Shown piece by piece: positions 25,522 to 33,983 of a stretch of DNA of 64,000 bases. This DNA comes from Tenacibaculum jejuense. GTDB taxonomy: Bacteria > Bacteroidota > Bacteroidia > Flavobacteriales > Flavobacteriaceae. The stretch spans positions 248,001-312,000 of the forward strand of contig NZ_LT899436.1 in assembly GCF_900198195.1 (NCBI RefSeq), written 5' to 3'. The notes under the pieces were generated by a model. The model had not been told where the DNA came from. It did no database searches and saw nothing but the letters and a program-made list of their open reading frames with translations. How positions within the stretch are numbered: the stretch's first letter is position 1; each line of letters begins with the position of its first letter. The translations under genes were made by a program, and so were the position numbers.

Positions 25522-26760
25522 ATGAAAAACAGAAAATTAAATCAATGGTTATGGAAATGGCACTTCATTGCAGGTATCATTTCCTTGCCGTTTGTAATTG
25601 TTTTATCAATTACTGGTGGAATCTACCTGTTTAAATCAGATGTAGAAAACGAAGTTATTCAAGGAATACAAAAATTAATTCCTGAAGAAAAAAGTGAACG
25701 ACTGAGTTATGATAAACAATGGGAGATCGCTCAGAAAAACTCTAAAAGAAAATTAAATTCAGTAGTTCTCGATGATGGTGACTTAAGTACCGAATTTATT
25801 GCCGGAAGATTTGGAGGAAAACAATCTGTATATGTTAATCCGTATTCTGGAAAAGTTTCGGGTACTTTTAAAGCTAAAGATACTTGGATGTATTCTGTAA
25901 GAAAGTTACATGGTGAACTTTTGGGAGGAAAAGTAGGAACAAAAGTAGTTGAGCTTATTACAAGTTGGATGGTCGTTTTGATTTTATCAGGTTTATACAT
26001 TTGGTTTCCTTTTGTAAGAGGAATTAAAGGTGTTTTCACAGTGCGATTAAAAGAAGGAAAGAGAACTCTTTTTAGAGATTTACATGCAGTTACTGGTTTC
26101 TGGATTTCTATTTTATTACTGATCGTATTAGCAGGAGGTTTTCCTTGGACAGATGTTTTTGGAGGAAACTTTAAGAAAGTTCAAAAATGGACAAACACTG
26201 GTTACCCAAAAACGTGGAGTGGTCGTGGATTAACTTCTACAGTTAAAGAAAAGAGATTGTCTTTAGATGAAATGATCAGCATTGCAAATGCACAAAATTT
26301 GTCAGGTAAAATCACAGTAGGTTTACCAAAATCAGTAAAAAGTACATTCTCAGTTTCAAATAAAACTTTTCCGCTTTCTGGACAAAAAATGATTCACTTC
26401 GATCAATATTCTGGAGAACTAGTTAAGTCTCACAATTGGAGTGATGTTGGAGTATTAATGAGAGCTAGAATGTGGTTAATGGCTTTTCATCAAGGAGAGT
26501 TTGGTGGATGGAATTGGTATTTAATGTTTGCTATAGCAGTTTTATTAACCTTAACAAGTATTGCAGCAATTTTTTCTTATATATTCAGAAAACAAAAAGG
26601 GAAATTGAGTGTACCCAAATCACCAAAGAGTTTCAAGCAAAACTATGGTTTAGTCATTGCGATACTATTTTTAGGAGTAATTTTCCCTTTGTTTGGATTA
26701 AGTGTTGTTCTAATTTATCTTTCAGAGCTTTTTACAAATAGAAAAAGTTTGAATACATGA
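25522..26760 (+). CDS. PepSY-associated membrane protein, probable metal reductase
   Basis: This 412-aa inner-membrane protein has four main transmembrane segments (about 18-38, 145-165, 190-215, 335-360) and PepSY-like periplasmic stretches between them (VYVNPYSGKVSG, HFDQYSGELV). His residues lie in and near the helices (LHGELLGG, LHAVTGFWISI, FHQGEFGGWN). Such proteins are regularly found with siderophore or copper TonB receptors and may reduce the imported metal. The ATG lies 2 bases after the receptor stop, indicating cotranscription. Confidence 0.85.
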   Translation: MKNRKLNQWLWKWHFIAGIISLPFVIVLSITGGIYLFKSDVENEVIQGIQKLIPEEKSERLSYDKQWEIAQKNSKRKLNSVVLDDGDLSTEFIAGRFGGKQSVYVNPYSGKVSGTFKAKDTWMYSVRKLHGELLGGKVGTKVVELITSWMVVLILSGLYIWFPFVRGIKGVFTVRLKEGKRTLFRDLHAVTGFWISILLLIVLAGGFPWTDVFGGNFKKVQKWTNTGYPKTWSGRGLTSTVKEKRLSLDEMISIANAQNLSGKITVGLPKSVKSTFSVSNKTFPLSGQKMIHFDQYSGELVKSHNWSDVGVLMRARMWLMAFHQGEFGGWNWYLMFAIAVLLTLTSIAAIFSYIFRKQKGKLSVPKSPKSFKQNYGLVIAILFLGVIFPLFGLSVVLIYLSELFTNRKSLNT

Positions 26761-26843
26761 TTCACAAAAAATTAATTAAATTATATGTAAGGTTTCGTAA
26801 ATAAATAGACGAATCTTTAAATTATAATTTAAAACAATCAATC

Positions 26844-27386
26844 ATGAAAAAATCGATTTTATCAATTGTTGTGTTTGCTTTAGCTTTAGTATTTTCCAAT
26901 AATACTTTTGGACAGGAGTTTCTAGAGTTAGATAAAAGTCCAATGGATGCTTCAGTTTATCCAACAAGTAAAAGAGTTTTAGATAAGCTAATAAAAGTAG
27001 TATACAGTCGTCCATATTTAAAAGGTAGACCATTAGCAAAATTGGTTCCAGAAGGAAAGGTTTGGAGAACAGGTGCTAATGAAGCAGCTGAAATTATATT
27101 TTATAAAGATGTTACTTTTGGAGGTAAACCTGTAAAAGCAGGAACATATTCATTGTTTGCTATTCCTGGAGATAAAGAATGGACTATTATTTTGAATACA
27201 ACATTAAATGTTTGGGGGTCTTATTTTTATAAAGAAAGTGAAGATGTAGTTAGAGTAAAAGGAAAGGTTTCTACATCAAAAAAATCATTAGAAAATTTCT
27301 CTATTGTTTTTGATGGTAAAGGAGAAAATGCCAACATGCACTTAGGATGGGGAACTACTGTTGTTTCAGTTCCTATAAAAGGATAA
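26844..27386 (+). CDS. DUF2911 family secreted protein
   Basis: This 180-aa protein has a signal peptide ending at FGQ (22-24). The DUF2911 core shows the pattern YSRPYLKGRP, VWRTGANEA and GTYSLFAIPG, followed by WTIILN and a C-terminal strand. The family is widespread in Bacteroidota with no proven function; it may bind a ligand in the periplasm. It follows the PepSY gene by 83 bases and ends with a strong terminator, so its link to the metal operon is uncertain. Confidence 0.9.
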   Translation: MKKSILSIVVFALALVFSNNTFGQEFLELDKSPMDASVYPTSKRVLDKLIKVVYSRPYLKGRPLAKLVPEGKVWRTGANEAAEIIFYKDVTFGGKPVKAGTYSLFAIPGDKEWTIILNTTLNVWGSYFYKESEDVVRVKGKVSTSKKSLENFSIVFDGKGENANMHLGWGTTVVSVPIKG

Positions 27387-27410
27387 AATAACACAATAAG
27401 AATAACTTCA

Positions 27411-27443
27411 AAAAGCCTTTTAAATTTTTAAAAGGCTTTTTTT
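27411..27443 (+). terminator. Rho-independent terminator after DUF2911
   Basis: A 13-bp stem AAAAGCCTTTTAA/TTAAAAGGCTTTT (27411-27423 with 27428-27440) has a four-base loop and a following T-run. Its symmetry and A-rich upstream arm allow it to work for the convergent LRR gene as well. Confidence 0.88.
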
Positions 27444-27473
27444 ATAATTGCTATTTAAATATGATAATTTTAT

Positions 27474-30335
27474 TTAGGCTTCTAAAACCTCAATAAAATC
27501 TTGATCCTGCCAATACAGTTCAAAGTCAGAGTCTGTTTGAAATTGCTTGGCTTGTTTTCCTAAATTTAACGACTGTTTAATCATATCTAACATGTCTTCT
27601 TTCTTTTCATTTTTAGCATAATAACACGATAAATTAAAAGCTAAAACTTCATTACTTACATCTTTAGCTTTAAAATCTTTTGGTAATAATTTTTCAAACA
27701 CTAAAGATTCTACTTCTTTATCTTTAGCCATTATAGCTAATACAATAGCGTTCGATGCTACATCATCTGTCTTATGAGACATTCCAACAACAGGAAGTAA
27801 GTTTTCTGTAAAGTTTAAGAATACGTTTTTAGCAGAATTAAAATCTCCACGCATTAAAGAGTTAATTAACAATTTGGTTGTGAAATTAGACATGTCAAAC
27901 GAGTAATCGTTTAACAGTTCTTCTGAAATTACTTTTTTACTTTCAGAGATAAAAATAGAATTATCACCATTTGCTAAAGATTGCTGAAAAGCTTCTTTTA
28001 ATTTATTATTCTGATTTTTTGCTGCTGCCTTTTTTAACTCAGCTTCTTTCTTTTCAGCCAATTCTCTAGCGATATCTTCTTTAGACTTTCCTTGTAGCTT
28101 ATATTTAAATTCTAGTGCAAAACTTTCATAAGCATCTTTGTCAATATACTTCTTTTCAGTAGTAGAAACTTTGTAGTCCAAAATCTTAATAAGCATTTGA
28201 GTTACTTCTTCATTATCTTCAGAAATATCCTCTAAATAAGTAGTTAATTTTTCACGATTTAATGAAAAAAGTACTTTGTTTAAATTGTTTAATGTTCTGT
28301 AACTTTTTGCAAAAAATGTATAGTCGAAAACCTTATGTAAAAGATCAAAAGAAAGTTCTTGAATGTTGAAGTTCTCAAATGAACGCTCTAAATCATAATC
28401 GTTAAATAAATATGAAGGTAAATCACCATTTAACACATCTTTCAACATTATTTCAAAATCAGAAGCGCTTTCACTTTTTAAAGCCTTATGAGTTCTTGAA
28501 GCAATATTTTTAATCTTCACAATTACTTCTCTAGTATCATTAGAAATATCTTCTTCTAAAACGTCATCAATAATATCTAATATGATTGATTCATCAACAT
28601 TTTCAAATATGAAATTGGTAAAATCACTTACGATCTCAGCTTCATAAGTATTATCTTCTTTCATCCTGCTGAAAGCAGGAGCATACAATTCACATATTCC
28701 ATCACCGTATTCTGGATGTTTTATTCCGTTTCCTACAGAAAGTATTAGTTTTGCTAAAGATTCAATTTCAAACTGAGGCAAGAAATTATCAATTAATTGG
28801 TCGTGAACAGTAGAGCCAAAGTAACGATGACCAGCATCGTAATATTTCATACAATTTATAAAAGCGTTTACAACATGATTTTGTCCTGCTACAGATTTAC
28901 GTTTTATAAATTCACGAATTACAATAGTAGTTACTTCATAACTATCAGCCATTCCGGTATCAGCAAAACTAACAGAAATCAACTTTTTTAAAGTTTCTTC
29001 GCTCAATTTTTCAGCATAAGAAGTTACAATAGTATCAAGTACAGGTATTTTCAAAGTGCTGTCATAAGCATCATGTTTGTTTACCTTAAAAACAAACTCC
29101 ATATCACCAATGGAATTCAATACTTCTTCGATTGTAATAAGATTACTATCCTTATTTTCTAAAACAGCGATAATTTCTTCAGGAGAAAATTTCTTTTTTG
29201 TAGCCTCATTTTTATCTCTTTCAATCCATTCTTCTTTTGTAAGATGAGAGGATTTTACTGTTTTCAGATTTTCAAAATTATATAAAGGTAAAAGGGCATT
29301 TTTTACATTAAAATTACTTTTATCCAATGTACATCCTTTAATGTTTAGGAACTCTAGTTTTGTTAGTTTATGTAAAGGTTCTAAATCAGTAATTTTTGAA
29401 CTAGAAATATCTAAATATTCTAGGTTGATGAGTTCACTAAGAGCATCTACATTGTTAAGATCATATGAGTTTTTAACATCTAATTTTTTGAGATTTATTA
29501 GGTTTTTAACAGCATCAATTGTATTTAACTTAGCTTGAGTGATATGTATTTCTTCTAAATGACTTAGTTCTGCAATCGGGTCAAGGTTTTGAATAGGACA
29601 AAACTCTAAACGAATCTCTTTTAAGTTTTTTAATCCCGAAATTGCAGTAGGTAATGTGTTTGGTGTGTCTTCTATAAATAACTCATCTTCAAAACTTTTT
29701 TCCTCTCTACCTTTAAAACAGAATTTAAAGTTAATTTTTTCAAGAACTTTCCAGTTTTTAATTTCTTCAGGTAACGTTGTTAACATGTAAAAGTTTTTTA
29801 GTGTAACTTCTTTTACATTAGGAATAGTTGCAAATTGTATTGGTAATTCTTCAAAACCTAAACCATGAAGTTCTAAAGATTTTAGATTCGTTAAGTTTTT
29901 AATTTCGTCGGCAACATTGGTTAATGTACCTTGTTTAATTGATAACTTTTGTAGTTTGGTTAATTGCTCAATTTCTTTTGGAATAGAAAATTCAGCGTTT
30001 CCAAAAGCCAATGTGAGTTCTTCTAAATCAGGAAAGTTTTTACAAAGCGGTACTAAATCAATATGCGCTAATTGAATGCCCAAATGTTTTATTTTCATTC
30101 CTAAAAGTTCGTTGATACGAACTCCAGAAATATGTAAAACGTCTAACTCTAACTTTTTAAATCCTTCAGGAAAAGTAGACCATTCTTCAATATTAGGTAA
30201 AAAGTGAAGCGATTTTAAATTGGTGAATTTTTCTATCTCTTCTGTGTAAGCTTTTTTACATTCTTCACCTTTTAAGTAAAGATGTGTAACTTCTTTATAA
30301 TTATTAAGAGCTTCTTCTATTGTAGTACATTTCAT
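27474..30335 (-). CDS. Large cytoplasmic leucine-rich-repeat protein with helical C-terminal half
   Basis: This 953-aa protein has no signal peptide. Residues about 30-345 hold at least a dozen leucine-rich repeats of bacterial type, such as LTKLQKLSIKQGTL, LTNLKSLELHGLGF, LPEEIKNW and LINLEYLDISSSKITDL. The rest (about 370-950) is predicted helical, with a Lys/Glu/Ala-rich coiled-coil segment near 765-800 and a C-terminal part resembling tetratricopeptide-like helical pairs (YYAKNEKKEDMLDMIKQSLNLG). The LRR half points to protein binding. I recognise no enzymatic domain. It is divergent from the helical-toxin-like gene at 30571 across 235 bases, and both are accessory in character. Confidence 0.75.
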   Translation of the reverse strand: MKCTTIEEALNNYKEVTHLYLKGEECKKAYTEEIEKFTNLKSLHFLPNIEEWSTFPEGFKKLELDVLHISGVRINELLGMKIKHLGIQLAHIDLVPLCKNFPDLEELTLAFGNAEFSIPKEIEQLTKLQKLSIKQGTLTNVADEIKNLTNLKSLELHGLGFEELPIQFATIPNVKEVTLKNFYMLTTLPEEIKNWKVLEKINFKFCFKGREEKSFEDELFIEDTPNTLPTAISGLKNLKEIRLEFCPIQNLDPIAELSHLEEIHITQAKLNTIDAVKNLINLKKLDVKNSYDLNNVDALSELINLEYLDISSSKITDLEPLHKLTKLEFLNIKGCTLDKSNFNVKNALLPLYNFENLKTVKSSHLTKEEWIERDKNEATKKKFSPEEIIAVLENKDSNLITIEEVLNSIGDMEFVFKVNKHDAYDSTLKIPVLDTIVTSYAEKLSEETLKKLISVSFADTGMADSYEVTTIVIREFIKRKSVAGQNHVVNAFINCMKYYDAGHRYFGSTVHDQLIDNFLPQFEIESLAKLILSVGNGIKHPEYGDGICELYAPAFSRMKEDNTYEAEIVSDFTNFIFENVDESIILDIIDDVLEEDISNDTREVIVKIKNIASRTHKALKSESASDFEIMLKDVLNGDLPSYLFNDYDLERSFENFNIQELSFDLLHKVFDYTFFAKSYRTLNNLNKVLFSLNREKLTTYLEDISEDNEEVTQMLIKILDYKVSTTEKKYIDKDAYESFALEFKYKLQGKSKEDIARELAEKKEAELKKAAAKNQNNKLKEAFQQSLANGDNSIFISESKKVISEELLNDYSFDMSNFTTKLLINSLMRGDFNSAKNVFLNFTENLLPVVGMSHKTDDVASNAIVLAIMAKDKEVESLVFEKLLPKDFKAKDVSNEVLAFNLSCYYAKNEKKEDMLDMIKQSLNLGKQAKQFQTDSDFELYWQDQDFIEVLEA

Positions 30336-30389
30336 ATGCTAAGTTTTTTTATTTTCTAGTGCTAATCTTCATTGCTTATATAACAATGT

Positions 30390-30397
30390 CAAAACTA
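30390..30397 (-). promoter_or_regulatory. -7 promoter element for the LRR protein gene
   Basis: The minus strand reads TAGTTTTG, a TAnnTTTG match, 55 bases upstream of the ATG at 30335. Confidence 0.4.
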
Positions 30398-30570
30398 GCA
30401 GAATTGTACAAAGAAAACCACCCTGTTTTCCGTGAAAAGAGTTTTTTAAAAAAAATCATGCTTGATAATCTTACGATTATGGTTTAATATGTTCCGCTTA
30501 AAGTCAAAAGCAGTTTTTAAATTTTAAAAAAAGAGAACTTAGATTCGTTAACTTTTCAATTATTAAAATT

Positions 30571-31977
30571 ATGTCAAACAAAAATTCAAGTATTCAAATT
30601 TCACCTAAAGAAGCTATTGAAAAAGCTAAAGAAGCGGCTGAAAAAACACAAACTTATATTGATGAAGCTAAGGAGATTTTAGAAAAAGGAGGAACTCTAA
30701 GTAAACTCCAAGATTTTATCAAAAGACTAGATGGTATAGGAAGTGCATCATATGTTTTTGGAGCGTTAAGTGCAGGATTAGAGATTGCAACTTTTCTTTC
30801 TGGAGAGAAAAGTACTGAAGAAAAAATGATAGAAATGTTATCTAATATTTCTAAACAAATTGATGATTTAAGGTCTCGCATGGATTATCAATTCGATAGG
30901 CTTAAAACTTATATTAACTATAAGCTCTTTACAAATAGATTTTCTGAGGCTAAGTATGTTTTTGACGCCTTGAATAATAAAATGATGACTTACAAGAAAT
31001 TAAAAGAAGATAAAGATGTTAAAGAAGAACAGATAAAAGATTTTGAAAATGATGACTTACTAACTATAAATCAGACGGTTATTTTTGATAAAGCCCAAGA
31101 ACTTACTAACCTTATTAATGGAAGTACGTTGAGTGGAGATAATATATTAGTAGCATCTCAAGAACAAACTTTTGGAGATATCAGATTCATAATGGTTGTA
31201 GGAAATACAATTTTAAATTATGTAATATTGGCTATGCAGTTAGAGGGTACTTTGGTAGGGATTAGAGGTGACAGAGAAGGAAAAAGTCATGATCGAATTT
31301 TAAATGAAATCGACAATAAAAAAATAATGTATAATGGTTTAATACAAGAGATAAAAACTGGACTAAAAAATGCTTTAATTAATGTAAAGAAGGAAGAAGT
31401 AAGTGATAGATATATCGCAAGTTATTGTGAAAATGAAATTTTTCAAAAATTATCAGCAGATAATCTACAAGAATCAGCTGATATTTTAGGTAAGATATTA
31501 TCTGAACAATGGTTTTGGTACGATTGGGTTGTGATTACTTATGATCCTGTATCAGGTTACGATAGACATGGAGTAGCAGGTTATTTTAAATTTTATCCTC
31601 GACAAATTGTTGGTGGTGGTGATAATAAAGGTAAAATTAATATTGTTTTAAGTAAAACAGAAAAAGAGTGTAGACCTACTCCAAGAGATTATAAGACAAT
31701 TGAATATGCTTATGATAAAGTTAGACACAGAGAAAATAGAGGAGGTAATATTTATTATCATTTTAAAGAATATTTAAATAAATATTACGAAGACTTTAAA
31801 GATATAGGAATGATTTGGGTTTATAATGATGAATATGGACATGATAGAAAGTATGCTTATTTCCATTCAGGAAATTATTCAAGTAAAATGAGTCATCAAT
31901 ACCAAGGTGGAAAATTTCCTGGTAGTCCTGAAGTTGATTACCTTGACTATTATTGTAATTCTATTTTACATGTTTAA
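30571..31977 (+). CDS. Helical-bundle protein resembling bacterial/eukaryotic pore-forming families, with a unique C-terminal domain
   Basis: This 468-aa protein lacks a signal peptide. Residues 10-45 form an amphipathic Lys/Glu/Ala helix. Residues 60-85 (SASYVFGALSAGLEIATFLSG) are a hydrophobic hairpin-like helix, and residues 90-260 are long helices, including QIDDLRSRMDYQFDRLKTY. The order amphipathic helix, hydrophobic segment, then helix bundle recalls rapunzel-like and Cry-N-domain-like alpha pore-formers; I offer this by analogy only. The C-terminal 155 residues are Tyr/Gly/His-rich and unassigned, and could bind a receptor or sugar. A strong terminator follows. Neighbours give no functional clue beyond the divergent LRR protein. 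Confidence 0.5.
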   Translation: MSNKNSSIQISPKEAIEKAKEAAEKTQTYIDEAKEILEKGGTLSKLQDFIKRLDGIGSASYVFGALSAGLEIATFLSGEKSTEEKMIEMLSNISKQIDDLRSRMDYQFDRLKTYINYKLFTNRFSEAKYVFDALNNKMMTYKKLKEDKDVKEEQIKDFENDDLLTINQTVIFDKAQELTNLINGSTLSGDNILVASQEQTFGDIRFIMVVGNTILNYVILAMQLEGTLVGIRGDREGKSHDRILNEIDNKKIMYNGLIQEIKTGLKNALINVKKEEVSDRYIASYCENEIFQKLSADNLQESADILGKILSEQWFWYDWVVITYDPVSGYDRHGVAGYFKFYPRQIVGGGDNKGKINIVLSKTEKECRPTPRDYKTIEYAYDKVRHRENRGGNIYYHFKEYLNKYYEDFKDIGMIWVYNDEYGHDRKYAYFHSGNYSSKMSHQYQGGKFPGSPEVDYLDYYCNSILHV

Positions 31978-32015
31978 AAAAAACTGAGAACCATTGGTTC
32001 TCAGTTTTTTTTTAA
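31973..32015. terminator. Bidirectional terminator between convergent genes
   Basis: A 12-bp perfect stem AAACTGAGAACC/GGTTCTCAGTTT (31981-31992 with 31996-32007) has a three-base loop. T-rich tails on both strands terminate the helical protein gene (+) and the DUF5777 operon (-). Confidence 0.92.
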
Positions 32016-32905
32016 AGTTTATTCTTACTTAATTGTAAAACGAATGTTGCATTAAATCCAAAATGGAAGTTACCGTCATGAAAGTTGAAATTATTTGTAG
32101 TTTGAGTAATAAATGCATCCTCAGCAAAAGTTCGAGCATTGGTCATATGAAATTGTAACATTAAATGACTTAATTCCCAATTTACACCTACCATAAAAGG
32201 ATTATATGTTTTAATCGTTTTAATAGGATTGAATACAGCATAATATTCTGATACTATTGATACATGACCTCCTACTTTGTAACGTCCACCAAATCCAACT
32301 CCGTATTGTGCTCCAGGATTATTATTCATTGGTTCCTGACTTCGTAAAATTAAAAACGGACTTACTTGTAACGATAATTTTGGATTGAATTTTCTAGCAA
32401 TTAAAATTTTCGAAGTAAAGCTATAATTATTAGAAGACGAATTGGCTCCATATAAACTTCTACTCATCATATTATCTGTCATAGATATAGTTTGCAAGGC
32501 AACCATACTAAAAGGATTTCCTTTCTTTGTTTGTCTTAAAAACTTATATTTTAAATATCCATCAGCAATTTCATCCCAAGTACTGTAACCAACACCGATG
32601 GCAAAATTATCAGAAATAGCATAATCTAAACCAAATCGCATATTAACTTCATCTGCAAGAAAAAACTGAGTTTCTCCATTAGGTCTGTTCCAATATCTGT
32701 TATACCAAGATATTTCTAAAGTCCCTTTTTTACGAGTTTCTACGGAATGGCCCAAACCTAGTCTTGTTGTTTTAAAAGTAGCCATTTCATATGTTGGGTT
32801 CTTAGGATATTCTTTATCTAATTTATCCAAAAGTCCCTGTGCATAACTAACAAAATTTACTAGTAATGCTAGAATAAAGGTGAATAATAGTTTAGTTATT
32901 CTCAT
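32012..32905 (-). CDS. DUF5777 family outer-membrane beta-barrel protein
   Basis: This 297-aa protein has a signal peptide ending at YAQ (21-23), then beta-barrel strands with the DUF5777 pattern TTRLGLGHSVETRKKGTLE and VNMRFGLDYAISDNFAIG. The family is Bacteroidota-specific and presumed to be an outer-membrane barrel of unknown transport role. It overlaps the YceI gene by 14 bases, so this operon (OB-fold, YceI, DUF5777) is translationally coupled. The set is common in Flavobacteria. Confidence 0.85.
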   Translation of the reverse strand: MRITKLLFTFILALLVNFVSYAQGLLDKLDKEYPKNPTYEMATFKTTRLGLGHSVETRKKGTLEISWYNRYWNRPNGETQFFLADEVNMRFGLDYAISDNFAIGVGYSTWDEIADGYLKYKFLRQTKKGNPFSMVALQTISMTDNMMSRSLYGANSSSNNYSFTSKILIARKFNPKLSLQVSPFLILRSQEPMNNNPGAQYGVGFGGRYKVGGHVSIVSEYYAVFNPIKTIKTYNPFMVGVNWELSHLMLQFHMTNARTFAEDAFITQTTNNFNFHDGNFHFGFNATFVLQLSKNKL

Positions 32906-33437
32906 AAGGTAAATATTGGAAATTAAATTTTACAAGTACAATTTTAGCAATGTTATTTGATAAAATTGGTGGTATTTTTATATTAAAATCATGAACAGGC
33001 AGGTTAAATTCACCAGTTAAGTTGTAACTATCTGATGTTTTTTGAATTGTTGTCTTTATTTCAATTTCTTTCGTAACTCCATGAATAGTAACCTTACCTT
33101 TAATTAATTGCGTTTGAGGTGCTGCATTTTCAAGACCTTCTAAAAGAGTTCCTTCAAAAGTTGCTTTTGGAAAAATATCAGACTCAATGTAGCTTTCATT
33201 AAAATGTTCGTGCATTAAATCTTTCTTGAAAACAAATGCTCGCATCAGCATAGTTGCTGCGATTTCTTTTTTATCAAAGTCAAGAATACTTAATACCTGA
33301 TTGTTTTTAGCTTCAATATTTTCTACAGAAGCATAGGAAAAGAAGGTAACTTGACCTTGCCGAGCAATAAATTGCTGTCCTAAGATATCTCCTACCTTAA
33401 AAAAGGAAAGAATTACTAAAAGTCGTAGTTTATTCAT
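32892..33437 (-). CDS. YceI family periplasmic lipid-binding-like protein
   Basis: This 181-aa protein has a signal peptide ending at LGQ (residues 19-21) and a lipocalin-like YceI barrel. Visible family features are the opening VTFFSYASVENIEA, the central MRAFVFKKDLMHEHFNE loop and the KGKVTIHGVTKEIE strand. YceI proteins bind isoprenoid or polyketide-like lipids in the periplasm. It overlaps the upstream OB-fold gene by 8 bases and the DUF5777 gene by 14. It is clearly different from the tandem YceI pair at 38.7-39.9 kb. Confidence 0.88.
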   Translation of the reverse strand: MNKLRLLVILSFFKVGDILGQQFIARQGQVTFFSYASVENIEAKNNQVLSILDFDKKEIAATMLMRAFVFKKDLMHEHFNESYIESDIFPKATFEGTLLEGLENAAPQTQLIKGKVTIHGVTKEIEIKTTIQKTSDSYNLTGEFNLPVHDFNIKIPPILSNNIAKIVLVKFNFQYLPYENN

Positions 33438-33855
33438 GGTTATTTCGTGTGTCTAAAAAACAATTTAAAAGGATAACATCTTTTAAGTATCCTTTACAAA
33501 TTCCTTTTATGTACAATTGTTGATTTACTTTTATAGTATTAATATTGGTTGTTTCTTTATCGTCTAAATCGCAAATAATACTAGAATTAGTAGTATTGTT
33601 TAAGATAATTGTGCGCCGGTTGTTTAAATGAGATATGTTTTTTACGCTGCCATAAATTGTAATAATTTTATTCGTGTATTTTTTATTTGATTGAGTTTCA
33701 TTTTGTTCAAATTCTTTCAAAAGCTGATCGGCAGAAATAGTAAATTCCGATTCAGTTTTTTTAATACTTTTATCAAAAAATATAGCTTGATAGATAAAAA
33801 TACCTAAGACGAGTAAAAAAACACTTTTTAAAAGGAAGCTATATCTTTTAGCCAT
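33430..33855 (-). CDS. Membrane-anchored OB-fold (tRNA_anti-like) protein
   Basis: The protein has 141 aa from the ATG at 33855; an in-frame TTG at 33879 would add 8 residues, but the ATG directly precedes the hydrophobic anchor. An N-terminal membrane helix (about 6-25) is followed by a domain with the tRNA_anti-like OB pattern (KIITIYGSVKNIS, SIICDLDD, QLYIKGICKGYL). Such OB-fold proteins occur with YceI and DUF5777 in Bacteroidota. The function is unknown. It is the first gene of this minus-strand operon and faces the LytTR regulator. Confidence 0.72.
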   Translation of the reverse strand: MAKRYSFLLKSVFLLVLGIFIYQAIFFDKSIKKTESEFTISADQLLKEFEQNETQSNKKYTNKIITIYGSVKNISHLNNRRTIILNNTTNSSIICDLDDKETTNINTIKVNQQLYIKGICKGYLKDVILLNCFLDTRNNHE

Positions 33856-33909
33856 AGAGCTATATTTAATTTCTATCAAAGAAAACTAATTATTTTAATT
33901 AATTTAGAA

Positions 33910-33917
33910 TAATTTTG
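33910..33917 (+). promoter_or_regulatory. -7 promoter element for the LytTR regulator
   Basis: TAATTTTG matches TAnnTTTG. It lies 66 bases upstream of the ATG at 33984 and immediately before the direct repeats at 33919 and 33939. Confidence 0.45.
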
Positions 33918-33918
33918 A

Positions 33919-33971
33919 ATGAAAAGGAAAATACAACGATGAAAAGGAAAAAATGATTATTGATCATTTTT
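33919..33971. promoter_or_regulatory. Direct repeats and inverted repeat in the LytTR/OB-fold divergent region
   Basis: A 13-base sequence ATGAAAAGGAAAA occurs at 33919-33931 and again at 33939-33951, exactly 20 bases apart. An inverted repeat follows, AAAAATGAT/ATCATTTTT (33949-33957 with 33963-33971). LytTR proteins typically bind paired direct repeats about two helical turns apart, so the first pair is a plausible autoregulatory operator; the inverted repeat may be separate. Confidence 0.5.
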
Positions 33972-33983
33972 ATATAAGACCAA

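Noticed and set aside
30386..30487. 33-codon plus-strand frame in the LRR/helical intergenic region
   Set aside because: It has an ATG and a stop and looks protein-like, but it overlaps the LRR promoter, has no recognised motif and is too short to support without conservation.
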